From a virus, in the IMG/VR virus record IMGVR_UViG_3300047550_001654, positions 1-33,091 of that record: DNA of 33,091 bases; one strand, given 5' to 3'. The notes under the pieces are model-generated. The model worked only from the letters and a program-made list of their open reading frames with translations. It did no database searches and was not told the DNA's origin. A program made the translations under genes and the position numbers. The stretch's first letter is position 1; every line of letters begins with the position of its first letter. This document shows positions 1-8,572 of this stretch, piece after piece.

Positions 1-442
1 CGCGTAAGGCGCGCCTTGATCAATCTTAAACCCAATCATCTCCACACTATATCCAGCATTGGCTACAAAGCCAAAGTCCCCAGAAACAAATACCTCATTA
101 GTAAGCGTATCAACGAATAATACCTTATGAGTATTGGCCTTGGTATCGTCCGAGTAATCTGGGCTGTGAACTCTTACAATAGTATTTTCAAAAAACTTAT
201 CAATATCAGCAGGCGAAACATAGAAAGAGCTAGATCCATAAGTCGGAGCGCCAACAGGGATAATCACTGAAGGAGTCCAGAACGGATGGACTGCTTTATA
301 AATGCCATCAGCTCCAGCGTTAAGCTCATCGTAATCTGGTACGTCCACGATATCGGTAGCCATCGGAGCACTTGCAAGCGGAGGAGATACGATCATTAAA
401 TTTTCGTCCTCTTCATCGAACTTGATAAGTTTAGTGTATTGG
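1..442. repeat. Left copy of an imperfect 442-bp terminal overlap
   Basis: Positions 1-442 align without gaps to 32650-33091. I count about 21 mismatches, roughly 95% identity. Both copies lie in the same frame of the same tail gene, and only two codons differ in meaning (Met/Ile and Val/Ala). An exact repeat would simply mean a circular assembly; this divergence points to a seam between two closely related strains, or less likely a duplicated gene end. Confidence 0.9.
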
Positions 443-2742
443 ATCGAGCTATAATCAGCCGATCGAACTCTGATCGTTTTATTAAAGTAAGGCGTCCACT
501 TCTCAAGCTCTGAATCTGATCCGAATGATGATTGAACCTTAATGTTATTTAAACTTGATCCAGCGATTACCTGGGAAGCTGGCGACCATACTCCGTAACG
601 GACTCCAGAGCTGAAGTTAGTATCAACTAGATTTAATCTAATGTTACCAGCCTTCCAGTCGAACTCCTTGTTGACCACTTCAAACACTCTCGGCCTAAAT
701 TCTCTGGTCCCGCTAGTCGTATCGGATAAGATAATCTCACCATCTCCGAAAATAACAGAGTCTCCGACTTCGATCGTGTATCCTGTTTTATAATCTGGCT
801 CAACTGGGATCATTTCAGCAGCGAACTGGTAACGCTGAAGCAGTCTCTTACAGTTACGCTCGATCAATTGATCATTCGTAGCAGATGGACGTAATCCCCT
901 AGCGTTAATCGTGTAAGGCTTATTAGGTGAGTTAATCCGATTCTGTGAATCAGCCGAGTAAACAATACGGCCAGATAATGCGCGATCTTCTATCGAGTCC
1001 TCGTTATATTTAAAAACTACAGAGTTATAAAAATATTTGTTAATTGATCTGCTAGTCTTCAGTTTGTTTACGTTCTTAATCGTATTCACACCTAAGACTC
1101 TTGACTCTCCATCATAAAGCGGAGGCGCTGAGATCCCGATCGATGATTTACCTTGCCTTGGGATAGAGTAAAGAGCCGATGGTAAGAATAGCTCTTGGTT
1201 AATAAAGTCTTTCGGCTTAACCGTATCTTTTAAATAAATCTCGTAATTAGCAATCGATGAAGGGAATCGCGATTGGATTAACTTAAAGCGATCAATATCA
1301 ACCTGGAACGGTAGGAATCCGCAGCCATCCGGTAATACGTTATATTGACTAGATAGTGCGATCTTAGCTGGAGAGTTATCTTCTACAGTAAAGCTTGCGC
1401 CAGTTACGTAGACGATAGTGCCTAGATCAACGACTTCAAAATCTTCTACGGTAGCAGTTACATTGTTACTAAATACTCCTGATTCGATAATCGATATGGT
1501 ATCGCCAGCCTGGATATTATATTCACGACTCAGATCCACTCCGATAACAAGAAGCCCATTCTGATATACTTCTCCAGTGCCGAAATCGTAGAACTTAATA
1601 TTTTCAATATTGCTTATGTAATTCTCTGGAGCGCCTGACAGCATCACCTCAAGGGCTAGATCAATCGCATTACTGTCTTCTGTGTTATCGCCTAACTTAT
1701 AAAAGCTTGATACCGTATCGCCTTCGCTGTGATTATCTCCGACTGAAGTTAATACGTGACGTGTTACTCCTGTAAACTCATTGGTTACTGTATCGATACC
1801 AGTGTATTCCATGATCTCATCGTTAACTCTTAGGAATGTTCTAAACTTAGGAGCATCAGGAAGTAGGAACTGGCTAACATCATCAACCGCTACGGTATTT
1901 CCTACCGTTAATTGAGTCGTAGGATGCGTAACTTGGGTATCGTTTTTGTTACCGCTAATGAGAGGGACTGCCATTTTTGAGACTTGTAAATTGTTGATCA
2001 CGGCTTCTCTGATCGTTGAGGCTTTCGTCACGCCTGAGTCGATCGCTACTGTGATTAAGTTACCGCTTACTGAAAGGTTAGCGTTATCCCCGATGAAAGG
2101 AGTGTTAATATAACGAACCTCCACAATGCCCTGCCAATCGCCTTGCTGATACCAAGTGAGATCCTGGATCACGGCGGAGTAGTAACCTAGATCGGCTGTT
2201 AGAGTCGTTTCGATCTTAGGGAATATCTCTGATCTCTTAAGCTCTTCTGGATGAGCGATCGTGATCTCCACGTAACCCGATGCTGGCTCTACTTGCTGGA
2301 CCTTACCGATAAACAGATCGATGTAATCGGCTGGATAAGCTCCCTGCTTAAACCCAAGTCGTAGCCTTGCGTTACGATAGAGAATATCATCTAGCTCATA
2401 GCCTGGGCTAATGAGACGTGTGATCTCGCCATCGATATCAACAAGCCTAACCTTCACAGTCTGAGTCGACGTTGCGTTATTTTTATCTAGGTCAAGCTGC
2501 TGGCTAATTTGCGTTGTAGTGCCATCTAACGAGATGTATTTATCGACTTGGCCTGAGTCAATGATTCCGCCAATAAGCCATCCTGAGCCAATTGTGAGGC
2601 CAGGATAACCAATGGTAACGTAGACGTTAGCAATGTCCGCTCCGTAATACCGATCATGCCCATCAATCGATAGGATGATATTCGGCTCGATATTCGTTTG
2701 ATCTAAAAGCTGTCTAGCTCTATTGCTAATCGCGTAAGCCAT
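1..2742 (-). CDS. Tail hub/baseplate-like structural protein, cut by the window edge
   Basis: An uninterrupted frame runs from ATG at 2742 to position 1 (914 codons, no stop). If the ends join, it continues through 32649-32641 and ends after Trp-Val-stop, giving 916 residues. The first 200 residues are beta-rich with a pattern (IDG, YPGLTIGSGW, TQISQQLD, RLISPGYELDDI) that I associate with large distal-tail or baseplate hub proteins of environmental phages; this is recollection, not a search. No signal peptide or membrane segment is seen. It starts 5 nt after the endolysin stop with only a weak AAGGTG ribosome site. It probably sits at the tail tip, between tube and fibres. Adhesin is an alternative. 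Confidence 0.75.
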   Translation of the reverse strand, partial: MAYAISNRARQLLDQTNIEPNIILSIDGHDRYYGADIANVYVTIGYPGLTIGSGWLIGGIIDSGQVDKYISLDGTTTQISQQLDLDKNNATSTQTVKVRLVDIDGEITRLISPGYELDDILYRNARLRLGFKQGAYPADYIDLFIGKVQQVEPASGYVEITIAHPEELKRSEIFPKIETTLTADLGYYSAVIQDLTWYQQGDWQGIVEVRYINTPFIGDNANLSVSGNLITVAIDSGVTKASTIREAVINNLQVSKMAVPLISGNKNDTQVTHPTTQLTVGNTVAVDDVSQFLLPDAPKFRTFLRVNDEIMEYTGIDTVTNEFTGVTRHVLTSVGDNHSEGDTVSSFYKLGDNTEDSNAIDLALEVMLSGAPENYISNIENIKFYDFGTGEVYQNGLLVIGVDLSREYNIQAGDTISIIESGVFSNNVTATVEDFEVVDLGTIVYVTGASFTVEDNSPAKIALSSQYNVLPDGCGFLPFQVDIDRFKLIQSRFPSSIANYEIYLKDTVKPKDFINQELFLPSALYSIPRQGKSSIGISAPPLYDGESRVLGVNTIKNVNKLKTSRSINKYFYNSVVFKYNEDSIEDRALSGRIVYSADSQNRINSPNKPYTINARGLRPSATNDQLIERNCKRLLQRYQFAAEMIPVEPDYKTGYTIEVGDSVIFGDGEIILSDTTSGTREFRPRVFEVVNKEFDWKAGNIRLNLVDTNFSSGVRYGVWSPASQVIAGSSLNNIKVQSSFGSDSELEKWTPYFNKTIRVRSADYSSIQYTKLIKFDEEDENLMIVSPPLASAPMATDIVDVPDYDELNAGADGIYKAVHPFWTPSVIIPVGAPTYGSSSFYVSPADIDKFFENTIVRVHSPDYSDDTKANTHKVLFVDTLTNEVFVSGDFGFVANAGYSVEMIGFKIDQGAPYA

Positions 2743-2746
2743 AGAT

Positions 2747-3184
2747 TTAGCCTAACACCTTAAAAGGCCAGCGATAACCTAAAACATCGTGTCTTGCGTA
2801 TTTCTGAATGCACACCTTGTTAGATTGATTCCCGCCTAGGATATGGACGAAAGCCTCGTCCTCTCCTACTAGGAATCCAACATGGCCAGATGTTTCATTC
2901 TTACCGCGCTTTAAAATAACAACACAACCGTTAATCGGCTCGCAAGGATACCCCCAGTTAAGCCAGGATCTAGCAGCAGCCGAATAAGTCCCCTTAATCA
3001 TTGACTGCTTCATGCACCAATTAACAAAGCTAGAGCACCAAGGAACCTCGTCGCTAGTAGCCTTTAAAGATGTTTCGGAGTGGTATTGTAAGATCCGCTT
3101 GTTATGGCTCATCCCTGGAATCTCGGTAATTCCCAGCTCATAAGCCGCGACCTGTAACCATTTAGGGACGCTCTCTTCGCTCAT
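2747..3184 (-). CDS. TIGR02594-family endolysin (NlpC/P60-CHAP-like peptidase)
   Basis: A 145-residue cell-wall hydrolase. The sequence matches the TIGR02594 pattern well: EIPG..HN..IL.YH near residues 21-36, PWCSSFVNWC with the likely catalytic Cys50, SAAARSWLNWG, then SGHVGF with the likely catalytic His101, LGGNQS and GYRWP at the end. No signal peptide, so it needs a holin. I chose the ATG at 3184 over an in-frame start at 3205 because AAGGAAG lies just upstream and the ATG overlaps the stop of the preceding gene as ATGA. The bond cut in peptidoglycan cannot be told from sequence; amidase or endopeptidase are both possible. Confidence 0.85.
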   Translation of the reverse strand: MSEESVPKWLQVAAYELGITEIPGMSHNKRILQYHSETSLKATSDEVPWCSSFVNWCMKQSMIKGTYSAAARSWLNWGYPCEPINGCVVILKRGKNETSGHVGFLVGEDEAFVHILGGNQSNKVCIQKYARHDVLGYRWPFKVLG

Positions 3185-3477
3185 GGCTTCTTCCTTACGG
3201 AGCACTCAAAGCCAAGTTCATTAAAACGCTTGCGATCGGATTCTTTGGTAAAGTCGAAATCAATCTCGATCTTTTCTTGGTCATAACAGCGAAACATTTT
3301 AAACCATGAGCATGGCCTAGCAGGATACCAACGATATTCAGTCCTAGGTCCATCAAGACTTAATCTTAGAGTGCGCTGACTGACAGGCAAGAGAGAATAA
3401 GCTCCTAAGCCCTGCGAGGCGCAGTTCAAGATGATCGAGCATAGAATCGTTACGGTTATTACCTTTAGCGTACTCAT
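3181..3477 (-). CDS. Small exported protein, possible outer-membrane lipoprotein (o-spanin candidate)
   Basis: 98 residues. It begins with one Lys, a hydrophobic run (residues 4-18) and Cys19 preceded by Ile-Leu-Asn, which is a poor lipobox because of Asn at -1; Cys13 is another choice. The rest is short and charged. It overlaps the upstream gene by 125 nt in another frame and the endolysin by ATGA. An exported small protein nested against another frame beside an endolysin resembles Rz/Rz1 spanins, but the upstream partner lacks a clear N-terminal membrane anchor. Spanin is therefore an inference. GGGAG about 10 nt upstream supports the start. Confidence 0.6.
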   Translation of the reverse strand: MSTLKVITVTILCSIILNCASQGLGAYSLLPVSQRTLRLSLDGPRTEYRWYPARPCSWFKMFRCYDQEKIEIDFDFTKESDRKRFNELGFECSVRKKP

Positions 3478-3598
3478 GATACCAAAGCTCCCGAATCTCG
3501 TTGATTTCCTTTTGAATCCTCATGGCATGATCAGGGACTAGCTTGTTAATTAAAACTAGCCCTTCTTCGACGATGCCTAGGATCAGTTCTGGATTCAT
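3353..3598 (-). CDS. Small helical protein of the lysis cassette, unknown function
   Basis: 81 residues, mostly helical and charged, with a moderately hydrophobic first 20 residues that are too interrupted by acidic residues to call a membrane segment. Its last 125 nt are shared, in another frame, with the exported protein that follows. Its ATG overlaps the stop of the preceding gene (ATGA), so it is translated by coupling. I have seen similar small proteins between holin-like genes and endolysins, but cannot name a family. It could be an unusual inner spanin or a holin accessory protein. Confidence 0.6.
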   Translation of the reverse strand: MNPELILGIVEEGLVLINKLVPDHAMRIQKEINEIRELWYHEYAKGNNRNDSMLDHLELRLAGLRSLFSLACQSAHSKIKS

Positions 3599-3816
3599 TT
3601 TAAACGCTGAGGAAGGATCTTATCAAGAATGCTACCAAGCTTAGAGCAAAGCTCACCGACCTTCTTAAGTCCATCCGCTACAATATACATAATAGATAAA
3701 GGCTTCTCAGATTTAATCATTCTAAAAGCGAACTCAAGAGCGATCATTACGCTCATGATTAGCTGACCAGATCCGAAAGATTCTACACCTTTAATTACGT
3801 TATTTAGAAATTCCAT
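3595..3816 (-). CDS. Small putative membrane-associated protein of the lysis cassette
   Basis: 73 residues with a hydrophobic stretch at about residues 18-32, a second amphipathic helix (SIMYIVADGLKKVGELCSKLG) and a basic C-terminus. This layout is seen in small holins and holin-associated proteins, and the position two genes before the endolysin fits. It has a strong GGGGGAG site just before the ATG and overlaps the previous gene by 17 nt. Without a clear full-length transmembrane helix, the holin call stays tentative. Confidence 0.6.
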   Translation of the reverse strand: MEFLNNVIKGVESFGSGQLIMSVMIALEFAFRMIKSEKPLSIMYIVADGLKKVGELCSKLGSILDKILPQRLK

Positions 3817-4048
3817 TTTCTCCCCCTTTAATATCTAACTTATATTTAACTAATGTTAAATCTTCTTTAATGCTAATGAGCAATCCGTTAATCTGCTCTT
3901 GCTTTTGCTCAAGCTCTTTTATTTTATTTTCTGCATTGTTGGCTGAAAAAGCAACAGATGAAAGCCAAAAGATAAACCCAGCAGTTACAGGCAACGCTCC
4001 GAATATTGCAAATAACGAGATGCTAGTTTTATCATTCAGTGAGTTCAT
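3800..4048 (-). CDS. One-pass membrane protein with coiled coil, holin or inner-spanin candidate
   Basis: 82 residues. A clear hydrophobic segment covers about residues 9-34, followed by a charged heptad-like region (NKIKELEQKQEQINGLLISI) and a polar tail. A single N-terminal membrane helix plus a coiled coil is the usual plan of inner spanins and of XhlA-like lysis proteins. Its start overlaps the stop of the preceding virion protein as ATGA, so it is read from the late transcript. It is the best membrane-protein candidate in this cassette for either the hole-forming or the spanin role; sequence alone does not decide. Confidence 0.7.
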   Translation of the reverse strand: MNSLNDKTSISLFAIFGALPVTAGFIFWLSSVAFSANNAENKIKELEQKQEQINGLLISIKEDLTLVKYKLDIKGGENGISK

Positions 4049-4404
4049 GGTGTGTTAGTGAATAATAATGCTACGAAAGAATAAGATGCACTTGTCGCAA
4101 CAGACGAAGTGGCTTCAAAGTAAAAAGAAGTACCAGATGGAAAAGTAACCTTATCAGATCCAGGACCTGTTATTGCATTTATGTTAAGATTAAAATTATT
4201 TCCAGAAATTGTAGCCCTAGCTATTGCAGTAAAGCTACCTCCAAAAGGAGCGCTTCCTCCCGCTACCGCAAGAGTGACAACCGCATAAGATCCACTTGGC
4301 ACAGTATAAGAAAATGTACCGTTATTGCTTCCACTGGTTGAGGATCTAAATGCAGTAACCGGAGTTCCTACTTTAATCGTCGTATTATTAGAATATGTAG
4401 CCAT
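4045..4404 (-). CDS. Small beta-rich, Ser/Thr/Gly-rich virion-like protein
   Basis: 119 residues, almost free of charge and rich in Ser, Thr, Ala, Gly and aromatic residues in alternating beta-strand patterns. No signal peptide. Composition resembles the C-terminal jelly-roll domains of the fibre gene two genes upstream, so it may be an extra fibre tip or virion decoration protein. It lies between the fibre-associated gene and the lysis genes, with 3 nt separating it from the former and an ATGA overlap with the latter. No family recognised. Confidence 0.65.
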   Translation of the reverse strand: MATYSNNTTIKVGTPVTAFRSSTSGSNNGTFSYTVPSGSYAVVTLAVAGGSAPFGGSFTAIARATISGNNFNLNINAITGPGSDKVTFPSGTSFYFEATSSVATSASYSFVALLFTNTP

Positions 4405-4407
4405 CTA

Positions 4408-4767
4408 TCACCCCTGAATAGGCTTAGGGTATTTAGCTTTCACCTCTAGCCTCTTAGATTTTAATTGATTCAAAGCCTCTTCTCCACCATCAAAATACGC
4501 ATTGAGGAAATCTTCAGCACTTGGGTATTCTGACATCCTTTTGATGATGCAATCTTTTAAATTATGCTCATAGGTAACGTCTTGAATCTCGATCGTGTAT
4601 TCTGCCGGAAGCTTGTTACCAGTAGGATTCCCATCTTGATCAAGCTCATCACGCTCTGGAAGTCCCCAAAGATTTTTTTGAATACAGTCCTGGATCCATA
4701 AAGTAGGATCATCCATTTCTGCCATGTATTGAGCACCGTTATTTCTATTTATAATAACTCTTTTCAT
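4408..4767 (-). CDS. Fibre-associated protein, possible tail-fibre assembly factor
   Basis: 119 residues, mixed alpha/beta, acidic middle, basic end. The segment RMSEYPSAEDFLNAYFDGG resembles the R..EYPS...QLDALW motif frequent in small proteins encoded straight after phage fibre genes. Its ATG overlaps the fibre stop codon as TAATG, typical of a co-translated fibre and chaperone pair. Role as chaperone or small fibre-bound subunit is inference from motif and position. Confidence 0.6.
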   Translation of the reverse strand: MKRVIINRNNGAQYMAEMDDPTLWIQDCIQKNLWGLPERDELDQDGNPTGNKLPAEYTIEIQDVTYEHNLKDCIIKRMSEYPSAEDFLNAYFDGGEEALNQLKSKRLEVKAKYPKPIQG

Positions 4768-7700
4768 TAGTTCCCCACCCTTACAATGCTAACGCGATTT
4801 GCCCCAGTGCTTGTTGACAAAGCTCTTGTAGTACCGGTCGATTGATAGCCTGTTATGCTAATATATTGACCAGCATTTAAATTTAAAACACTTGAACCAA
4901 CCAGGGCAACGCCGCCAGTGTTTGCAGTTGTCATGTTCACTCGCATTCCGGCAGACCTTGTTGATCCATCAACGTGAATTGTAATAATGTAATCAGACGG
5001 GGTTGATGTTGCTGATGCAATTGTAATAACACTTGTGACAAGGTATCTCCCAGATACAGGGACAACAAAACGCCATGTATTTGTAGCAGTTGTATTATTT
5101 CCAGAACCAGCACCAAGAACAGAATTATGTGTGTCTGTTAGTTTTGTTCCAAAATCAATGTACGTTGTAGTAGCCAGTGAAAGTGTGTTTCCTGCGGTTG
5201 TTGTGTATTCGCAAGCTACTGTTTCACTGGCTGCGATTACAGATGGTCCTGACCTTCTTAAAATTGAAACATTATTTACTGTTGTATTTGAGGTTAAATT
5301 TACAGATCCTCCAGAGTTTTGAAGCGTATAAATTTCAACATATTGCCCAGCATTTAGATAAAATGAATTACTCCCAGAAATAGTAGCGACACCGCTTGTA
5401 ATGTTAGTATATGCCAACATTTTTTCAAGAACACCGTCAACATATACAACTAATCTATTATCTGTAACGCTTGACGCGTATTGCTGAATTGCATAAATGT
5501 CATAAAATCCAGTTACTGGTATATAATATCTATTGAGCCCTGAATCCCAGCCGCCGTGAGTATCTTTTGTAACTACGCCATAAGAAACTTTTGTATAACT
5601 GCTAGTTACAATACTCTGAGTGGCATTTTTTTCAGCAATGAAACCGACCACTCTGGTATCAGTATCGTTTGAAAATTGAACAGAAGAAGAATAGCCAGCA
5701 ATAGGAGCCGTGATATTAAATTTATAGCCTGTGTTCGCAACGGTCATAGCGTAGCCAGCGCTACCCACTGTATCGTCTACAGTACCTCCTCCAGTTCCTG
5801 CGCTAGTCTGAGATGATGAGATATGAGCATAGAACTGAGTAGAGTTATAAGGAATCAAAACAACATTAGCATTATTTCCAGAAGCATTATCCTGGCTAAC
5901 AGTTCCATATCCAATAGGAGTTACTGAACTTCTAATGCCATTAGTGATCACTCCTCCAGATGTTTCTATCTTAGTGGTATCAAAAGCCATACCAGCAGGA
6001 AGAGAGAATAAATAAGTACCAGAACCTCCTGGGTTAGTTACTGCCACAGTAGTTTGATAAAACTCATAGATTAACTGAGCAGAATCTCCGACTCTTCTTG
6101 ATAAGATATTATCTTTTAAAACAGTACCCTTATTAGGAGCTGTCGTAGTAGCTCCAATGGTAACAGTACCCTTATCTTCAAAATCCGTTACAGGTGCGCC
6201 AGTAACTAAAGCCTCTGGACCTACTTTAAACTCATCAAACTTTACTACGTAAGCATTAGTATCAGTCTGCTGAGTTAATACAGCTATTTTATATTCATTA
6301 AATGCTGGATCTCCATCAGTCTGGAAGCTGAATACTACTTTACCAGAACCGCTAGTCTGATTCATTCCGCGCCAGCCAGCCGGTTGAATCCATTGACCAC
6401 TACTAAAACATTGAACCCATATCTCTAACGATTGAGTAGAAGTACCAGAGAAATCCACAGTGCCGCTAACAACCTCATAGGAAAATGATCCGTAAAGGAC
6501 TTTTGCTACATCTTCTCGATCAATCGTAAAGATGTCAGAAATAAATCCTTGATACTGAGCATTGGCAGCGCTCTTAGTAAGTAGCATGGAGTAGTTGCCA
6601 GATAATGGATTAGTTCCACTTACTGATAAGTCCATGTTAGAAGCAGCGCCAGAGAATCCTGTGGGTACTCCTCCAGAAAAGCTGAACTGAACATCGCTCC
6701 AGGGAGCAAAGGTATTTAATTCAAAGTCAGGGTTAATATCACTCAAAGCAATATAGTTTTTAGATCCGCCTCCGCCAGTACCGCCTCCTGTAATATTTAC
6801 AGTAACCTTGTTTAAAGTCCTAGATGCAGTTACTCCATCTCCAGTAAAGTCGATTTCGTCTACTGTGCCAGCAGTTCCAAGTGCAAAGCCTTCATCTTTA
6901 AAAGTAATAGCAGAGTTTTTTAAAACTAAAGCATCATAAACAGCATCCTCAGATGGAGATTTAGTTATAACTCCATTCGTGATCGTCTGACTGATTACAG
7001 CAGTCTGAGCGCGAAGATCCGTAAAATACTTGTTAGTAGTTCCTTCTGTAAGATTGTCGGTTGTTTTAGTCGAAAAACTAGAATCAAACTGAGTACCGAA
7101 ATCAGAAGTATTAAGCTTATTAGCTAAAGCATCAAATACCGCATCCTCAGATGGCGACTTGTTAATAACACCGTTTGTTATTGTCTGAGATATAACGGCA
7201 GTCTGAGCGCGAAGATCGGTAAAATATTTGTTAGTAGTACCTTCAGCCAGATCATCGGTTGTGGCTATTGGTCTACCGATAAATACGTAAACAGAACCAC
7301 TCCATCGATAGCTGTAATTGGTATCAAGGGTTAAGTAAATCTTTGAAACTTCTCCGACCAATGGCAGTGACGCGTAATCGGCCACTTCGATTACATCATC
7401 AACATAAGAAGGTAGATAAGTGGAATCAATCTTAGAAGACGAATCAAGTGGAGCGATCCCATTGGCAATGCCCTTTTGAGTATCAATAACTCCAATAGTA
7501 GCGGTCTCGAAATCACTGATCTTAGAAGTGGTGATAATAGGGATCTGATCGACTGGGACTAACGTAGACGCATCTAATGTAGCCACTCCATCTGCTACGC
7601 CTTTTTCAGCTAATGGGATCTTAAGAGCATCAGAATCGATTACATCGTTAAGGGCTTGCTGAGCATCAAGAATAGGATCGCCTGATCCTGGTCTATTTAA

Positions 7701-7796
7701 AGATTGCTTACCTGTAAGGGTATTATCTGCTGACTTACTAGCAAAAGCTGAGTTAAACGTCGCTGCGTCTGCATTCTGGCCATTAACGACTGACAT
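4767..7796 (-). CDS. Long tail fibre / receptor-binding protein with repeated shaft and jelly-roll tips
   Basis: 1009 residues. The N-terminal 170 residues are fibre-shaft sequence (QKGIANGIAPLDSSSKIDS..LPSYVDD) ending in an aromatic module YRWSGSVYVFI. Two copies of a repeat follow, 66 residues apart, each with EGTTNKYFTDLRAQTAVISQ. About residues 350-540 look like a carbohydrate-binding-type beta sandwich. The C-terminal third carries two successive C1q/TNF-like jelly rolls (Y.PVTGFYDI and F.VPVSGRYLV signatures). These usually trimerise and bind host surface structures. The last 1 kb looks compositionally distinct, with few GATC sites, so the tips may have been swapped recently. It starts as TAATG on the previous gene. 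Confidence 0.85.
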   Translation of the reverse strand: MSVVNGQNADAATFNSAFASKSADNTLTGKQSLNRPGSGDPILDAQQALNDVIDSDALKIPLAEKGVADGVATLDASTLVPVDQIPIITTSKISDFETATIGVIDTQKGIANGIAPLDSSSKIDSTYLPSYVDDVIEVADYASLPLVGEVSKIYLTLDTNYSYRWSGSVYVFIGRPIATTDDLAEGTTNKYFTDLRAQTAVISQTITNGVINKSPSEDAVFDALANKLNTSDFGTQFDSSFSTKTTDNLTEGTTNKYFTDLRAQTAVISQTITNGVITKSPSEDAVYDALVLKNSAITFKDEGFALGTAGTVDEIDFTGDGVTASRTLNKVTVNITGGGTGGGGSKNYIALSDINPDFELNTFAPWSDVQFSFSGGVPTGFSGAASNMDLSVSGTNPLSGNYSMLLTKSAANAQYQGFISDIFTIDREDVAKVLYGSFSYEVVSGTVDFSGTSTQSLEIWVQCFSSGQWIQPAGWRGMNQTSGSGKVVFSFQTDGDPAFNEYKIAVLTQQTDTNAYVVKFDEFKVGPEALVTGAPVTDFEDKGTVTIGATTTAPNKGTVLKDNILSRRVGDSAQLIYEFYQTTVAVTNPGGSGTYLFSLPAGMAFDTTKIETSGGVITNGIRSSVTPIGYGTVSQDNASGNNANVVLIPYNSTQFYAHISSSQTSAGTGGGTVDDTVGSAGYAMTVANTGYKFNITAPIAGYSSSVQFSNDTDTRVVGFIAEKNATQSIVTSSYTKVSYGVVTKDTHGGWDSGLNRYYIPVTGFYDIYAIQQYASSVTDNRLVVYVDGVLEKMLAYTNITSGVATISGSNSFYLNAGQYVEIYTLQNSGGSVNLTSNTTVNNVSILRRSGPSVIAASETVACEYTTTAGNTLSLATTTYIDFGTKLTDTHNSVLGAGSGNNTTATNTWRFVVPVSGRYLVTSVITIASATSTPSDYIITIHVDGSTRSAGMRVNMTTANTGGVALVGSSVLNLNAGQYISITGYQSTGTTRALSTSTGANRVSIVRVGN
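6931..7264. repeat. Two diverged tandem copies of a fibre-shaft module
   Basis: The blocks at about 6931-7066 and 7129-7264 are offset by 198 nt (66 codons) and encode nearly the same peptide, including TNKYFTDLRAQTAVISQ and KSPSEDAV. Many differences are silent, so the duplication is old and kept by selection. It lengthens the fibre shaft. Confidence 0.85.
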
Positions 7797-8572
7797 TATG
7801 TGATCTCCCTAAAAACTAGCTTACCAGTTCTATAGTAACCCGTACCATATTCTAGCTGCTCATATAATTTAAAACCAATACCAGTTTGATCGGCTTCAGT
7901 AGATTCTAACATGAGCGTAAAGTAATTATTAACATCATCTTGATCTGGCATGAACTCAACCCTAGATTTTTGCGTTGCATAACCCATAAAGCTAAGGGCA
8001 TCCTCTACTCCTGTAGGGTTATAAGTCCAGTAGTCTGAGCTAATCATCTTCCTGTTGGTAATCAGCTCGATAGTGCACTCCATGTATCTCTTAGTGCCAT
8101 AACGGATCACTTCGACGTTACCCGATGCAGTCTCGTTAATCGATGCCTGGACCGATCTAACGTTATGCTCAAGAGGGATATAATCTAGCAAATAGAACTG
8201 AGGTATAAACTCATAACCTACCGTATCAGGCGCCAGATAGGAGCTAGCGCCAGATAGGTCAATCCCCCCAGTAAACCCAAGGGTATCATATAGTGTGGTG
8301 GCGGAGTGAACACCTGAAGAAATTAAGATCGAGAAGTTAGAAGCTGCTGAGATGGTAAGCTTGCGAGTGGATCGATTAAATGAGCAAGTGTAAGTCTGAG
8401 TCCCAGCGTTGTTTAATAATGTGGTTAATTTAAGAGCTAACTCCTGAGGAGAGTAAACCCCTACAGGAATGGTTACAGATACCTCACCCGCTCCATCATC
8501 GAAGTCTAAAGAGTTATTATCGGTAACGATCTCAACGCCATAATAGAATTTGCACTTAGTTTCTAAAGCCAT
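7796..8572 (-). CDS. Distal tail protein, function by position
   Basis: 258 residues, beta-rich, with no signal peptide. The first 110 residues (V.IPVGVYSPQELALKLTTLLN..G.QTYTCSF) are typical of virion beta-domain proteins, and residues 130-258 form a second domain ending in YRTGKLVFREIT. It sits between the tape measure and the large fibre, the usual place of the distal tail protein, and overlaps both neighbours as TAATG. No residue motif proves the family. Confidence 0.65.
   Translation of the reverse strand: MALETKCKFYYGVEIVTDNNSLDFDDGAGEVSVTIPVGVYSPQELALKLTTLLNNAGTQTYTCSFNRSTRKLTISAASNFSILISSGVHSATTLYDTLGFTGGIDLSGASSYLAPDTVGYEFIPQFYLLDYIPLEHNVRSVQASINETASGNVEVIRYGTKRYMECTIELITNRKMISSDYWTYNPTGVEDALSFMGYATQKSRVEFMPDQDDVNNYFTLMLESTEADQTGIGFKLYEQLEYGTGYYRTGKLVFREIT

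Noticed and set aside
6931-7264. CRISPR-like repeats
   Set aside because: The repeat is long, coding and only two copies; it is a fibre-shaft duplication. I saw no CRISPR array anywhere.
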